The notes under the pieces are model-generated. The model was not told where the DNA came from. It saw nothing but the letters and a program-made list of their open reading frames with translations, and made no database searches. 36,395 bases of DNA from assembly GCA_001780035.1 (NCBI GenBank), contig MFEY01000007.1, forward strand, positions 395,146 to 431,540. The letters are read 5' to 3'. Both the position numbers and the translations under genes were made by a program. Positions 1 to 5,864 of the stretch are shown here, one piece after another. This DNA comes from Candidatus Doudnabacteria bacterium RIFCSPHIGHO2_12_FULL_48_16 (GTDB taxonomy: Bacteria; Patescibacteriota; Doudnabacteria; UBA920; O2-02-FULL-48-8). Each line of letters opens with the position of its first letter. Position 1 is the first letter of the stretch.

Positions 1-722
1 ATTTGGCGGCCTTCTACCGGATTAAGGAAAAAGTTCTGATCGACCAATACGAGAAAGAACGCGGATTCAATCACGCCCCGGTCGCAGCCAAAACCGGAGG
101 ATATAAATTATCTTTCACTCCCCGCAATCTGATTATTGGTAGCAGTTTGTTGATTCTGATTTTGGCGGTTGGATTTATCGGCAATCAAATTCGATCAGTT
201 CTGGCTCCGCCGTTTTTGGAAGTTAGCGAGCCGGCGGGCGATTTGGCGATTTCCGGCAACAGTATCGTGATTTCCGGCCGGGGGGAGATTGGCGCCCAGC
301 TACTTATCAACAACCAGCCGTCACGGCTTGATGCCAACGGGCGATTTACCGAAACCTTGATTTTAGGCCCCGGTTTGAATGTAATTGAGATTGTGGAGCG
401 CAATAAATTTGGCAAAGTCAGCACCAAGACCCGGCAAGTGACCGCGCAATTGCCCAATACCGCACCTTCGGCGCAAGCGGCGGTCAATTTGACAGTCAAT
501 ATCGGCCCGGGCAACGCCTGGGTATATTTGGAGGCGGACGGCCTGGTCGTCGAACGCGGCACAATGCTCGCCGGCTCATCGAAAAACGTCTCAGCCAAGA
601 ACCAAATTATTCTAACCTCGGCCAATGCGGGCTCGACGCAAGTTATTTATAACGGAAAAGATTTGGGCAAACTGGGCCGCGAAGGCGAAGTGGTGCGCAA
701 CGTTGAATTCTCATCCCAATAA
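1..722 (+). CDS. rodZ: RodZ-like membrane protein, C-terminal part (5' end outside window)
   Basis: The reading frame is already open at the window edge, so the start lies upstream; the visible 239 codons are the C-terminal part. In order: a charged segment like the end of the RodZ helix-turn-helix domain (AFYRIKEKVLIDQYEKER), one membrane helix at about residues 43-62, an extracytoplasmic beta domain at about 70-150 resembling a glucodextranase-B/Ig-like module, and a DUF4115-like RodZ C-terminal domain at about 160-237. RodZ couples cytoskeleton to the cell-wall elongation machinery; the extra beta module between helix and DUF4115 differs from E. coli RodZ. Its last codons overlap the recA promoter. 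Family call is by domain order; function is inferred. Confidence 0.75.
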   Translation, partial: LAAFYRIKEKVLIDQYEKERGFNHAPVAAKTGGYKLSFTPRNLIIGSSLLILILAVGFIGNQIRSVLAPPFLEVSEPAGDLAISGNSIVISGRGEIGAQLLINNQPSRLDANGRFTETLILGPGLNVIEIVERNKFGKVSTKTRQVTAQLPNTAPSAQAAVNLTVNIGPGNAWVYLEADGLVVERGTMLAGSSKNVSAKNQIILTSANAGSTQVIYNGKDLGKLGREGEVVRNVEFSSQ

Positions 723-731
723 AGGTATAAT
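703..731 (+). promoter_or_regulatory. recA promoter
   Basis: TTGAAT at 703-708 and TATAAT at 726-731, 17 bases apart, overlapping the end of rodZ. Predicted start near 738 gives recA a leader of about 20 bases. No LexA-like palindrome comparable to the one upstream of lexA is visible here. Confidence 0.75.
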
Positions 732-757
732 CAAAATAATTAAACAAATAAAATTTT

Positions 758-1792
758 ATGGCTAAAGTTTCCAATAAAGCCAGCGGCAGCAACCTCGAAG
801 AAGTTCTCAATTCAATTCGGGATAAATTCGGTGAGGGTTCAATCATGACTTTGAAAAAAGCGACCACAATGAATGTTGAAGTTATTCCGACCGGATGTCT
901 GTCGCTCGATTTGGCGCTGGGTGCCGGTGGAATTCCCAAGGGCCGCATTATAGAAATCTACGGGCCGGAAGCTTCGGGCAAAACAACCTTGGCCATGCAC
1001 ATCATTGCGGAAGCGCAAAAGACCGGCGGCGTCGCCGCGTTTGTGGATGCCGAGCATGCGCTGGATCCGGATCGCGCCAAAGCGGTCGGCGTAAAAATTG
1101 ACAAGCTTTTGATCTCCCAGCCGGACAACGGCGAGCAGGCGCTCGACATTGTGGAGTCGTTGGTGCGATCTAACAGCGTTGGCATCATCGTCGTTGATTC
1201 GGTCGCCGCATTGACGCCCCGCGCTGAGATCGAAGGCGAGATGGGCGATTCCCACATGGGCTTGCACGCCCGACTGATGAGCCAGGCTTTGCGCAAACTG
1301 ACCGCGATCATTTCCAAATCCAACTGCACCGTTATTTTTATCAACCAGATCCGGATGAAGATCGGCGTGATGTTCGGCAATCCGGAAACGACTACCGGCG
1401 GCCAGGCCCTGAAATTTTATTCTTCGGTCCGGATCGAAGTCCGGAAAATCGCTCAGATCAAACAAGGGGACAATATCGTCGGCAACCGGGTCAAGGCCAA
1501 GATCGTGAAAAATAAAGTGGCGGCTCCGTTTAAGACTACGGAGTTCGACATCATGTTTGGCGAAGGCGGGATTTCGTTTATCGGTGACCTGCTCGATACG
1601 GGAGTGTCGTCAGCCGTTGTGGCCAAAACCGGCAACACTTATGGTTTCGGCGACGTGAAACTGGGCGTCGGCCGGGAAAATGCTAAAACCTTCCTCAAGG
1701 ATAATCCCAAAGTCGCCTCGGAAATCGAAAAAGTGGTCCGGAAGAAAGCCAAGGAGGTGGATTTGACCCTGACCCCGGCTGGTCCGGCTTAA
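758..1792 (+). CDS. recA: Recombinase A
   Basis: RecA of 344 residues, normal length. It forms ATP-dependent filaments on single-stranded DNA, catalyses strand exchange and stimulates LexA self-cleavage. Visible: Walker [10 protein letters not shown] at about residues 68-76, Walker B region [12 protein letters not shown], the [20 protein letters not shown] loop-L1 region, and loop L2 [22 protein letters not shown]. The C-terminal tail lacks the very acidic end seen in E. coli. The ATG is placed by its own promoter 27 bases upstream and by alignment with the family N-terminus. A cognate LexA lies 4 kb downstream, so an SOS circuit is likely although no operator is obvious on recA itself. Confidence 0.97.
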   Translation: MAKVSNKASGSNLEEVLNSIRDKFGEGSIMTLKKATTMNVEVIPTGCLSLDLALGAGGIPKGRIIEIYGPEASGKTTLAMHIIAEAQKTGGVAAFVDAEHALDPDRAKAVGVKIDKLLISQPDNGEQALDIVESLVRSNSVGIIVVDSVAALTPRAEIEGEMGDSHMGLHARLMSQALRKLTAIISKSNCTVIFINQIRMKIGVMFGNPETTTGGQALKFYSSVRIEVRKIAQIKQGDNIVGNRVKAKIVKNKVAAPFKTTEFDIMFGEGGISFIGDLLDTGVSSAVVAKTGNTYGFGDVKLGVGRENAKTFLKDNPKVASEIEKVVRKKAKEVDLTLTPAGPA

Positions 1793-1804
1793 AAAATGTG
1801 AATA

Positions 1805-1822
1805 ACCTGCCTGCCCGCAGGT
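1805..1822. repeat. Short palindromic repeat (CCTGCC/GGCAGG family)
   Basis: ACCTGC and GCAGGT separated by CTGCCC. A related palindrome lies at 1939-1954 (CCTGCC GAGC GGCAGG). Not followed by a T-run, so not a convincing recA terminator. Similar cores appear in the tRNA insertion (4214-4349) and inside rluD. Confidence 0.5.
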
Positions 1823-1900
1823 AGGCTCCCACCTTTTCGACAGAAAAAAATTAAAATTTGCTAATAATTTTATATATTTGATCCACTAGGGGGCGGAAAA

Positions 1901-1929
1901 TTGACACGGGAGCAATTTTCTGCTAAAAT
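1901..1929 (+). promoter_or_regulatory. Promoter of the candidate non-coding RNA
   Basis: TTGACA at 1901-1906 and TAAAAT at 1924-1929 with a 17-base spacer, in a gap between genes. It points into a 460-base stretch without a credible reading frame that ends in an intrinsic terminator. Confidence 0.75.
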
Positions 1930-1935
1930 AGGTAT

Positions 1936-2401
1936 AGACCTGCCGAGCGGCAGGCAGGACATTTAAAACTTGAAGCAAGACAGACAGCGGAGAAAGCTGA
2001 ATGCTTAAAATCTTGAGCATTTTGTGTTCTCCACTATTCGTCATAGCTGTTCTAACCCAGCTACCTGTAAAACAAAAACAAAAAAAGTTTGTATAAAATA
2101 AAACAAATACAAAACAAAAAGTTTGCGTTAGGTGAGCAATCACCATAAGAACAGTGCAGAACAACTCTTATAAAGTGGTTAGGTATATAAGCGTAATTCG
2201 GTCTCTACATACGAATGTTGGCCTCTGCTCCAGGCTTGAAGGATTAATCCATTTGATTCTTGAAGCCTGTGAGCGGAGACGAGCTTCAGTAGAAGCCGCC
2301 GCAGGGCGGACGCGCTACATTATTATTTATACATGAGCGGACTGTCCGCTCTGCAATCCTTAAACGATTCGCAGAGCCTTCCTGAATAGGGGCTTTTTTT
2401 G
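1936..2401 (+). ncRNA. Candidate structured non-coding RNA, unidentified
   Basis: About 465 bases bounded by a strong promoter and an intrinsic terminator, with no protein of recognisable composition. Hairpins seen by eye: 1939-1954; 1989-2032 (GGAGAA/UUCUCC closing an AAUGCUUAA/UUGAGCAUU stem); 2044-2063 (UAGCUG/CAGCUA); 2088-2113 (UUUGUAU/AUACAAA) in an A-rich segment; 2131-2144 (GGUGA GCAA UCACC, a GNRA tetraloop); a long near-continuous helix 2223-2278 of about 20 pairs; 2283-2296; 2296-2309; 2335-2351; 2349-2376. I looked for signatures of tmRNA, RNase P RNA, SRP RNA and 6S RNA and found none. The transcript is inferred and its identity unknown. Confidence 0.55.
2375..2401 (+). terminator. 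Intrinsic terminator of the candidate ncRNA
   Basis: AGCCUU pairs with GGGGCU (two G-U pairs) around an 8-base loop, followed by seven Ts at 2394-2400. Confidence 0.75.
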
Positions 2402-2428
2402 TTGGTAAAAATTTTGTATACTTATATC

Positions 2429-2486
2429 AACGGGCTGACTATAAAATAGTAATTATTAACTAATCATTACTTCTAACCGGGATGAA
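2429..2486 (+). repeat. Leader repeat, copy A (upstream of the DksA-like gene)
   Basis: This 58-base stretch, running into the start codon at 2482, is closely similar to 3306-3366 upstream of the ROK gene. Shared landmarks are AACGGG-TGA-TATAA near the left end and CTAATCATTA-TTCTAAC-GGGATGAA at the right end. It likely carries promoter and leader (TATAAA near 2441). Confidence 0.6.
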
Positions 2487-2835
2487 TAAACAACTACTCG
2501 AAGAGAACAAGGCCAAGCTGTTGGCCGAGCAGAAAAAGCTTAAGCAATTGTTGGGGCACGAGAGCACGGCGGACTCGGAATTTCCAGGCGGCTATAAGCC
2601 GAAGTTTGACGAAGCCGGAAGCGAGCAGACCGAGAACGCGTCCGAGATCGAACAGTTCGGCAATGACTTGGCCGTGACCGAAGATTTATCCGGTCGGCTC
2701 CATCAAGTCAGTGCCGCTTTGGCGAGAATCGAAAACGGCAGCTACGGCAAGTGTATGGTCGGCGGGGATGAAATCGGCGAAGACCGATTGCGCGCGGAAC
2801 CGGCCGCTGAAACTTGCATCAACCACAGTAACTAA
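2482..2835 (+). CDS. DksA/TraR-family protein with a degenerate zinc finger
   Basis: 117 residues: an N-terminal coiled-coil-forming segment (residues 1-25), an acidic middle, a second helix (70-88), and a C-terminal C4-type finger region starting SYGKC. DksA/TraR proteins enter the RNA polymerase secondary channel or otherwise modulate transcription. The usual CxxC...CxxC is altered: residues 91-94 read CMVG and 112-115 read CINH, leaving C91, C112 and H115. Zinc binding is therefore doubtful or uses an atypical ligand set. The stop codon overlaps the lspA start by one base (TAATG), implying translational coupling. The ATG is set by the shared leader repeat ending GGGATGAA. Family call is firm; function is inferred. 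Confidence 0.8.
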   Translation: MNKQLLEENKAKLLAEQKKLKQLLGHESTADSEFPGGYKPKFDEAGSEQTENASEIEQFGNDLAVTEDLSGRLHQVSAALARIENGSYGKCMVGGDEIGEDRLRAEPAAETCINHSN

Positions 2836-3251
2836 TGCACAAGAAAATTTTTTTATTAATTTTGATCGATCAAATCACGAAGCTGGGTTTCTGGTCTCGT
2901 GATTTTTTCTTGGGCCCGGTTCATATCCATTCCGTCCGGAATTCTGGCTTGGCGCTGTCACTTGACTTCGGCTTGCTGCCAAACCTGATCGTCATCATCG
3001 CGGCCCTGGTTTTTTTTATTTATTATTACTTTCGCCATCATTCGGAATGGGGTTGGGCAACGGTGATGATGTTTGCCTTGATTTTCGCCGGCGCGATTTC
3101 CAATTTGGGCGACCGACTGTATTTGGGATACGTGCGGGATTTTATCGATCTCGGTTGGGGCTTTACGTTTAACCTCGCCGACCTCTGGTTGGCGTTCGGC
3201 CTAGTCGGGCTGCTGTTTCTGCAAAGCGATTCAAAACAGGATATAATATAG
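2835..3251 (+). CDS. lspA: Lipoprotein signal peptidase (signal peptidase II)
   Basis: 138-residue four-helix membrane protease that removes signal peptides from prolipoproteins after diacylglyceryl transfer. Visible family motifs: IDQITKLG at residues 10-17, VRNSGLALS, the FAGAISNLGDRLYLGYVRDF block and FNLADLW; the two catalytic aspartates are those in VRDF and FNLAD. Slightly shorter than the usual 150-170 residues, with a short first cytoplasmic segment. It overlaps the DksA-like stop by one base and is probably co-transcribed with it. No lipobox protein is evident nearby, so its substrates lie elsewhere. Confidence 0.93.
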   Translation: MHKKIFLLILIDQITKLGFWSRDFFLGPVHIHSVRNSGLALSLDFGLLPNLIVIIAALVFFIYYYFRHHSEWGWATVMMFALIFAGAISNLGDRLYLGYVRDFIDLGWGFTFNLADLWLAFGLVGLLFLQSDSKQDII

Positions 3252-3255
3252 ATAT

Positions 3256-3365
3256 TCATCCCGTTAGAAATTTTACATAGCCAAATGCCACAAAAAGTTA
3301 TATTTAACGGGTTGATTATAACGCTATATAATTAAGCAAACTAATCATTATTTCTAACGGGATGA
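3256..3365. repeat. 16-base perfect inverted repeat bracketing the ROK promoter region
   Basis: 3256-3271 is the exact reverse complement of 3350-3365 (arms contain TTCTAACGGGATGA). The right arm is the end of leader copy B and includes the ROK start codon; the left arm is a third, inverted copy of the same motif just after lspA. Confidence 0.7.
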
Positions 3366-3366
3366 A
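3306..3366 (+). repeat. Leader repeat, copy B (upstream of the ROK gene)
   Basis: Second copy of the element at 2429-2486. It contains TATAAT at about 3326-3331 with a weak TTAACG 17 bases upstream, so it can plausibly act as promoter plus leader. Confidence 0.6.
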
Positions 3367-4111
3367 ACAAGTCTTAGGGATAGACGTGGGGGGGACCAAA
3401 GTGGCATCCGGGCTGGTGGCAGAGGGCTGCCAAGTTAGTGATTTTCGGATCGAATCCACATCCCAAGCTGATTTAGTCGGCCAGCTAGGCAAGTTGATCG
3501 GTTCCTACCAGGGCTTTGAGGGGATCGGTTTGGGCTTGCCGGGCCAGGTATTGGCCGATGGCCGCGTGACCAAGTTGCCGAATATTGAAAGTTTTGGCGA
3601 AACTTCTCTGAGACAGGCGCTGGAAGATCAGTTCCACCTGCCGGTTCATGTTATGAATGACGCCAAAGCCTTCGCATTGGCCGAAGCTACCTTTGGGGCC
3701 GGGCAGGGTTACCGAACCGTGGTCGGGCTGATTTTGGGCACCGGTACCGGCGCCGGCCTGGTCATCGACAAGCAGCTGCATCTGGGCAAAGATGGCATTG
3801 CCGGGGAATTCGACCATGTTATGTGGCTGGACGGGAAATTATTTCGGGACCAGGTCAAATTGCAAAAACCCTTCAACCGGATTGAAGAAGCGTGCCAATA
3901 TTTAAGAACAATTTTAAGCCTGGTTGTGCTGGGCTATAATCCTGATATTATTGTTTTGGGTGGCGGCTGGAGCAATATGCCCGGCCTGCAGGCCCAAGCG
4001 CAAGAATTTTTGACCAATGTTGGCGGCTACCAGAATCAGACTCCGGTGGTTATGCATCAGCTGGATCATCCCGGCATCATCGGCGCGGCCCTGCCGCTAC
4101 TCCGACGCTAG
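3362..4111 (+). CDS. Short ROK-family sugar kinase-like protein
   Basis: 249 residues, against about 300 for ROK glucokinases. ATP site DVGGTKVASG at residues 8-17; catalytic aspartate in VMNDAKAF; second phosphate-binding segment LGTGTGAGLVID; GEFDH matching the E-x-x-H sugar/zinc-site element; C-terminal IIVLGGGWSN adenosine site. The CxCGxxGCxE zinc loop that follows in most ROK members is absent, and the lid region is shortened. It probably phosphorylates a hexose or N-acyl hexosamine but the substrate cannot be read. Leader copy B ends in its ATG. The last codons lie inside a GTCGGAG palindromic repeat. Confidence 0.8.
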   Translation: MKQVLGIDVGGTKVASGLVAEGCQVSDFRIESTSQADLVGQLGKLIGSYQGFEGIGLGLPGQVLADGRVTKLPNIESFGETSLRQALEDQFHLPVHVMNDAKAFALAEATFGAGQGYRTVVGLILGTGTGAGLVIDKQLHLGKDGIAGEFDHVMWLDGKLFRDQVKLQKPFNRIEEACQYLRTILSLVVLGYNPDIIVLGGGWSNMPGLQAQAQEFLTNVGGYQNQTPVVMHQLDHPGIIGAALPLLRR

Positions 4112-4140
4112 CGGTCGGAGCCCCGACTGAAACGTCGGGG
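4100..4140 (+). repeat. GTCGGAG-family palindromes at the ROK gene end
   Basis: CTCCGAC (4100-4106) pairs with GTCGGAG (4114-4120), followed immediately by CCCCGAC (4121-4127) with GTCGGGG (4134-4140). The ROK stop (TAG, 4109-4111) falls inside the first palindrome. Related units occur in rpsP (24961-25020) and the rRNA leader (36075-36095). May terminate transcription weakly; there is no T-run. Confidence 0.6.
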
Positions 4141-4213
4141 TTGAAAAACCAAGCAACCGAGAATATAATATTGCGATGGGGCCTGTAGCTCAGCGGTAGA
4201 GCAGATGTCTTAC

Positions 4214-4349
4214 CCGCCTGCCACGCCGTGTCAATTTCATGGGCCTGTAGCTCAGTTGGTCAGAGCAAGTGTCTTATACACACTGGGTCGAAGGTTCGAG
4301 TCCTTCCAGGCCCACCATGAAAACTATTCAATTGGCATGGCGGGCAGGT
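4214..4349 (+). other. Insertion in tRNA-Val carrying a second tRNA (intron-like)
   Basis: 27 bases, then the complete tRNA at 4241-4317, then 32 bases. The flanks are complementary: 4211-4227 pairs with 4334-4350 over 17 positions (14 Watson-Crick, one G-U, two C-A mismatches), and UUUCA (4235-4239) with UGAAA (4318-4322) beside the inner tRNA. TAC occurs at both edges. Too short for a group I intron core and lacking an archaeal-type bulge-helix-bulge. Confidence 0.7.
4241..4317 (+). tRNA. tRNA-Ile(UAU) (anticodon TAT), nested inside tRNA-Val
   Basis: 77 bases: GGGCCTG / TA / GCTC-AGTTGGTCA-GAGC / A / AGTGT-CTTATAC-ACACT / GGGTC / GAAGG-TTCGAGT-CCTTC / CAGGCCC / A / CCA. All stems perfect. 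The anticodon TAT would read AUA (Ile), replacing the usual lysidine-modified CAU tRNA. Its acceptor stem is identical to the surrounding tRNA-Val, and its loop (A37, C38) is Val-like, so an origin from tRNA-Val by a C36-to-T change is possible; the charged amino acid is inferred from the anticodon only. Confidence 0.85.
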
Positions 4350-4406
4350 ACACATCGGGTCCTAGGTTCGAATCCTAGCAGGCCCACCAAATATAATTTT
4401 ATGAAT

Positions 4407-4427
4407 AAAGAGCCGAAAGGCTTTTTT
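4407..4427 (+). terminator. Terminator after the tRNA locus
   Basis: AGCC-GAAA-GGCT stem extended by A-U pairs and followed by a run of six Ts. Confidence 0.7.
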
Positions 4428-4430
4428 GTT

Positions 4431-4459
4431 TTGTCACAGGCGCCACTTTATGCTATTTT
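4431..4459 (+). promoter_or_regulatory. Possible promoter of the PRPP-synthetase-like gene
   Basis: TTGTCA (4431-4436), 17 bases, TATTTT (4454-4459). A leader hairpin AACACT/AGTGTT follows near 4468. The -10 is weak. Confidence 0.4.
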
Positions 4460-4527
4460 ACTATGAACACTCGAGTAGTGTTTTGAACAGTAAAAAAGAG
4501 GATACATCCCTTCCACACGAGGTGCGC

Positions 4528-5598
4528 ATGTTGTCTAGTGAACGGTTTGTCGTATACGGCGGCACGGGCTATCATCATTTCGATAGCCGAGTGCTGGAGC
4601 ACGTTAACAAGGCCACCGGTCTGGATCTCGATTTCAGCCACATCAAGCACAGCATGTGGACGGATTCGGAGCCAGGGTTCCGATTTGCGAGGCCGGAGAA
4701 AATCAAGGACCGGCACGTGATCGTGTTTTCCTGCCCCATCACGGCCAAGCTGTATGTCCAACTGCAGGACATCGTGGTGGCTGCTCACCATCAGTATGAC
4801 GCGGCATCAGTGACCGTGGTGATGAGTTTTCTGCGCAGCAGACGGATGGACCATCCGGAGAAGACCAAAGAAATCTCGCGGCTGCAGCAGTTCATGCTGC
4901 TCCTGAAGTTCTGGGGCGCTGATCGACTCGTCCTGTGCGAACCGCACAACATCGCAAATACTCAACAGTTTTGCGATCAGGCGGGACTGGAACTCTTCGT
5001 GGGTGACCCGACCCGTCTGTTCGCCAACGCCATCATGGGTTTGGTTCAGACGCTGGGCCAGGAGAACGTCGTGGTCTATTCACCTGACTTCGGTTCAGGT
5101 GGTCGGGCCATGAATCTGGCTCGAGCAATCGGCGCAGGAGTCGTAGCTTCGCCCAAACGTCGTCTCAACGGTCGCGTCGAGGCGTTCGCCGATGACCCGA
5201 CTTTTCTCGCTCGCTTCAAGGCGACCTATGGTGACGACATTCCGGTTTCCTGCAATATGTCGGACGTTGCCGACAAGCATGTGCTGATGCGGGAGGACGA
5301 GGTCGCTTCCGGAAGCACGGCGAACAAGACGGTCGGAAATCTCAAGGCCGCCGGGGCGAAAGGGGTTCATCTTCTTGCGACCCATCCGGTCTGCACTTGG
5401 GGCTGGAAGAACGTGCTTCTGCCGGATGAAGAGGGGGAGGCGCCGCCTTTCACCAGCATCTGGTTCGGCAACACCCGGCCGCGAGGGTTCGGCGAAACCG
5501 AATACGAGGGCTCAACCGGCGGCGAGATCACGACCGTTGACATGTCGCCGATCGTGGCGGAGACTCTGATTCGGGCGATGGAAGGGATTAAGGATTAG
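4528..5598 (+). CDS. Ribose-phosphate pyrophosphokinase-like protein (divergent)
   Basis: 356 residues from the ATG at 4528, preceded by GAGGTG; the frame is open further upstream but family similarity starts here. It has the two-lobed PRPP synthetase pattern: N-terminal lobe with VVMSFLRSRRMDH (cf. VIPYxxYxRQDR), KFWGADRLVLCEPHN (cf. AGADRVLTxDLH, metal-binding histidine kept), SPDFGSGGRAM and the ASPKRR catalytic-flexible segment, then EDEVASGSTANK at the PRPP loop (usually DDxxDTGGT) and ATHPV. The altered PRPP loop and extra C-terminal segment make it a divergent member; it should make PRPP from ribose-5-phosphate and ATP if active. It is GC-richer than its neighbours, has a clear Shine-Dalgarno and stands alone with its own terminator, suggesting acquisition. 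Confidence 0.75.
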   Translation: MLSSERFVVYGGTGYHHFDSRVLEHVNKATGLDLDFSHIKHSMWTDSEPGFRFARPEKIKDRHVIVFSCPITAKLYVQLQDIVVAAHHQYDAASVTVVMSFLRSRRMDHPEKTKEISRLQQFMLLLKFWGADRLVLCEPHNIANTQQFCDQAGLELFVGDPTRLFANAIMGLVQTLGQENVVVYSPDFGSGGRAMNLARAIGAGVVASPKRRLNGRVEAFADDPTFLARFKATYGDDIPVSCNMSDVADKHVLMREDEVASGSTANKTVGNLKAAGAKGVHLLATHPVCTWGWKNVLLPDEEGEAPPFTSIWFGNTRPRGFGETEYEGSTGGEITTVDMSPIVAETLIRAMEGIKD

Positions 5599-5609
5599 GT
5601 GCGCGCAGG

Positions 5610-5648
5610 CGGCCGGCTGCTTTCGTTTGAGCAGTCGGCCGTTTTTTT
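5610..5648 (+). terminator. Terminator of the PRPP-synthetase-like gene
   Basis: Twelve-pair stem CGGCCGGCTGCT/AGCAGTCGGCCG (one G-U) with an 8-base loop and seven Ts. Confidence 0.9.
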
Positions 5649-5713
5649 GTATGTAAATAATAAACTTGTGGATATTTTTTAAAAATGTCTTTTAATCCGT
5701 ATATTTTAAGCCC

Positions 5714-5742
5714 TTGACATTAGGTGAACGATCGTATACCAT
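5714..5742 (+). promoter_or_regulatory. lexA promoter
   Basis: TTGACA (5714-5719), 17 bases, TACCAT (5737-5742). The start would be near 5749, leaving a leader of about 115 bases. Confidence 0.75.
5723..5740. promoter_or_regulatory. Probable LexA operator (autoregulatory)
   Basis: GGTGAACGATCGTATACC is palindromic at 7 of 9 positions around the perfect core ACGATCGT. It contains GAAC-4-GTAT, close to the Gram-positive LexA pattern GAAC-4-GTTC, and fills the promoter spacer, where binding would block polymerase. Confidence 0.6.
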
Positions 5743-5759
5743 ATATTCATGGATGGTAA

Positions 5760-5845
5760 ATCCCCACACCAAAAATGCGGTGTGGGGATGAAAACGAAGG
5801 AGTCGGTGAGCTAGGAAGCCGCCCCGAAACTTACTAACTCCTTCG
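5760..5845 (+). promoter_or_regulatory. Structured 5' leader of lexA (two strong hairpins)
   Basis: Hairpin 1: AUCCCCACACC (5760-5770) pairs perfectly with GGUGUGGGGAU (5779-5789). Hairpin 2: CGAAGGAGU (5795-5803) pairs perfectly with ACUCCUUCG (5837-5845) around 33 bases. Hairpin 2 locks up a Shine-Dalgarno-like AAGGAG. Neither is followed by a T-run, so they are not terminators. I do not recognise a riboswitch class. Confidence 0.5.
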
Positions 5846-5864
5846 AAAACCTCCACTAACCTTT

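Larger units (their letters stand above)
4179..4389 (+). tRNA. tRNA-Val(UAC), interrupted in the anticodon loop by a 136-base insertion
   Basis: 5' part 4179-4213: acceptor GGGCCTG, D-arm GCTC/GAGC, anticodon stem GATGT, loop CT plus anticodon TAC. 3' part 4350-4389: loop AC, stem ACATC, variable GGGTC, T-arm CTAGG-TTCGAAT-CCTAG, acceptor CAGGCCC, A, CCA encoded. All stems pair perfectly across the gap. Removing 4214-4349 gives a standard 75-base tRNA with loop CTTACAC; the insertion site is between positions 36 and 37. Whether it is ever joined into a mature tRNA is unknown; it could be a pseudogene, but no stem has decayed. Confidence 0.75.

Noticed and set aside
703-757. LexA box upstream of recA
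   Set aside because: The only GAAT/AACG-like words near the promoter do not form the palindrome seen upstream of lexA.
1886-2336. Short open frames on both strands inside the candidate ncRNA
   Set aside because: Composition is non-protein-like, there is no ribosome site, and RNA stems explain the sequence better.
1936-2401. tmRNA, RNase P RNA, 6S RNA or SRP RNA at this locus
   Set aside because: No tRNA-like ends or tag frame, no GAGGAAAGUCC-type core, no 6S central bubble, no SRP apical loop.
4214-4349. Group I intron or archaeal-type bulge-helix-bulge intron in tRNA-Val
   Set aside because: Only 59 bases remain once the inner tRNA is excluded, too few for a group I core; the junction has a 2-by-1 internal loop and a long helix, not two 3-base bulges around 4 pairs.
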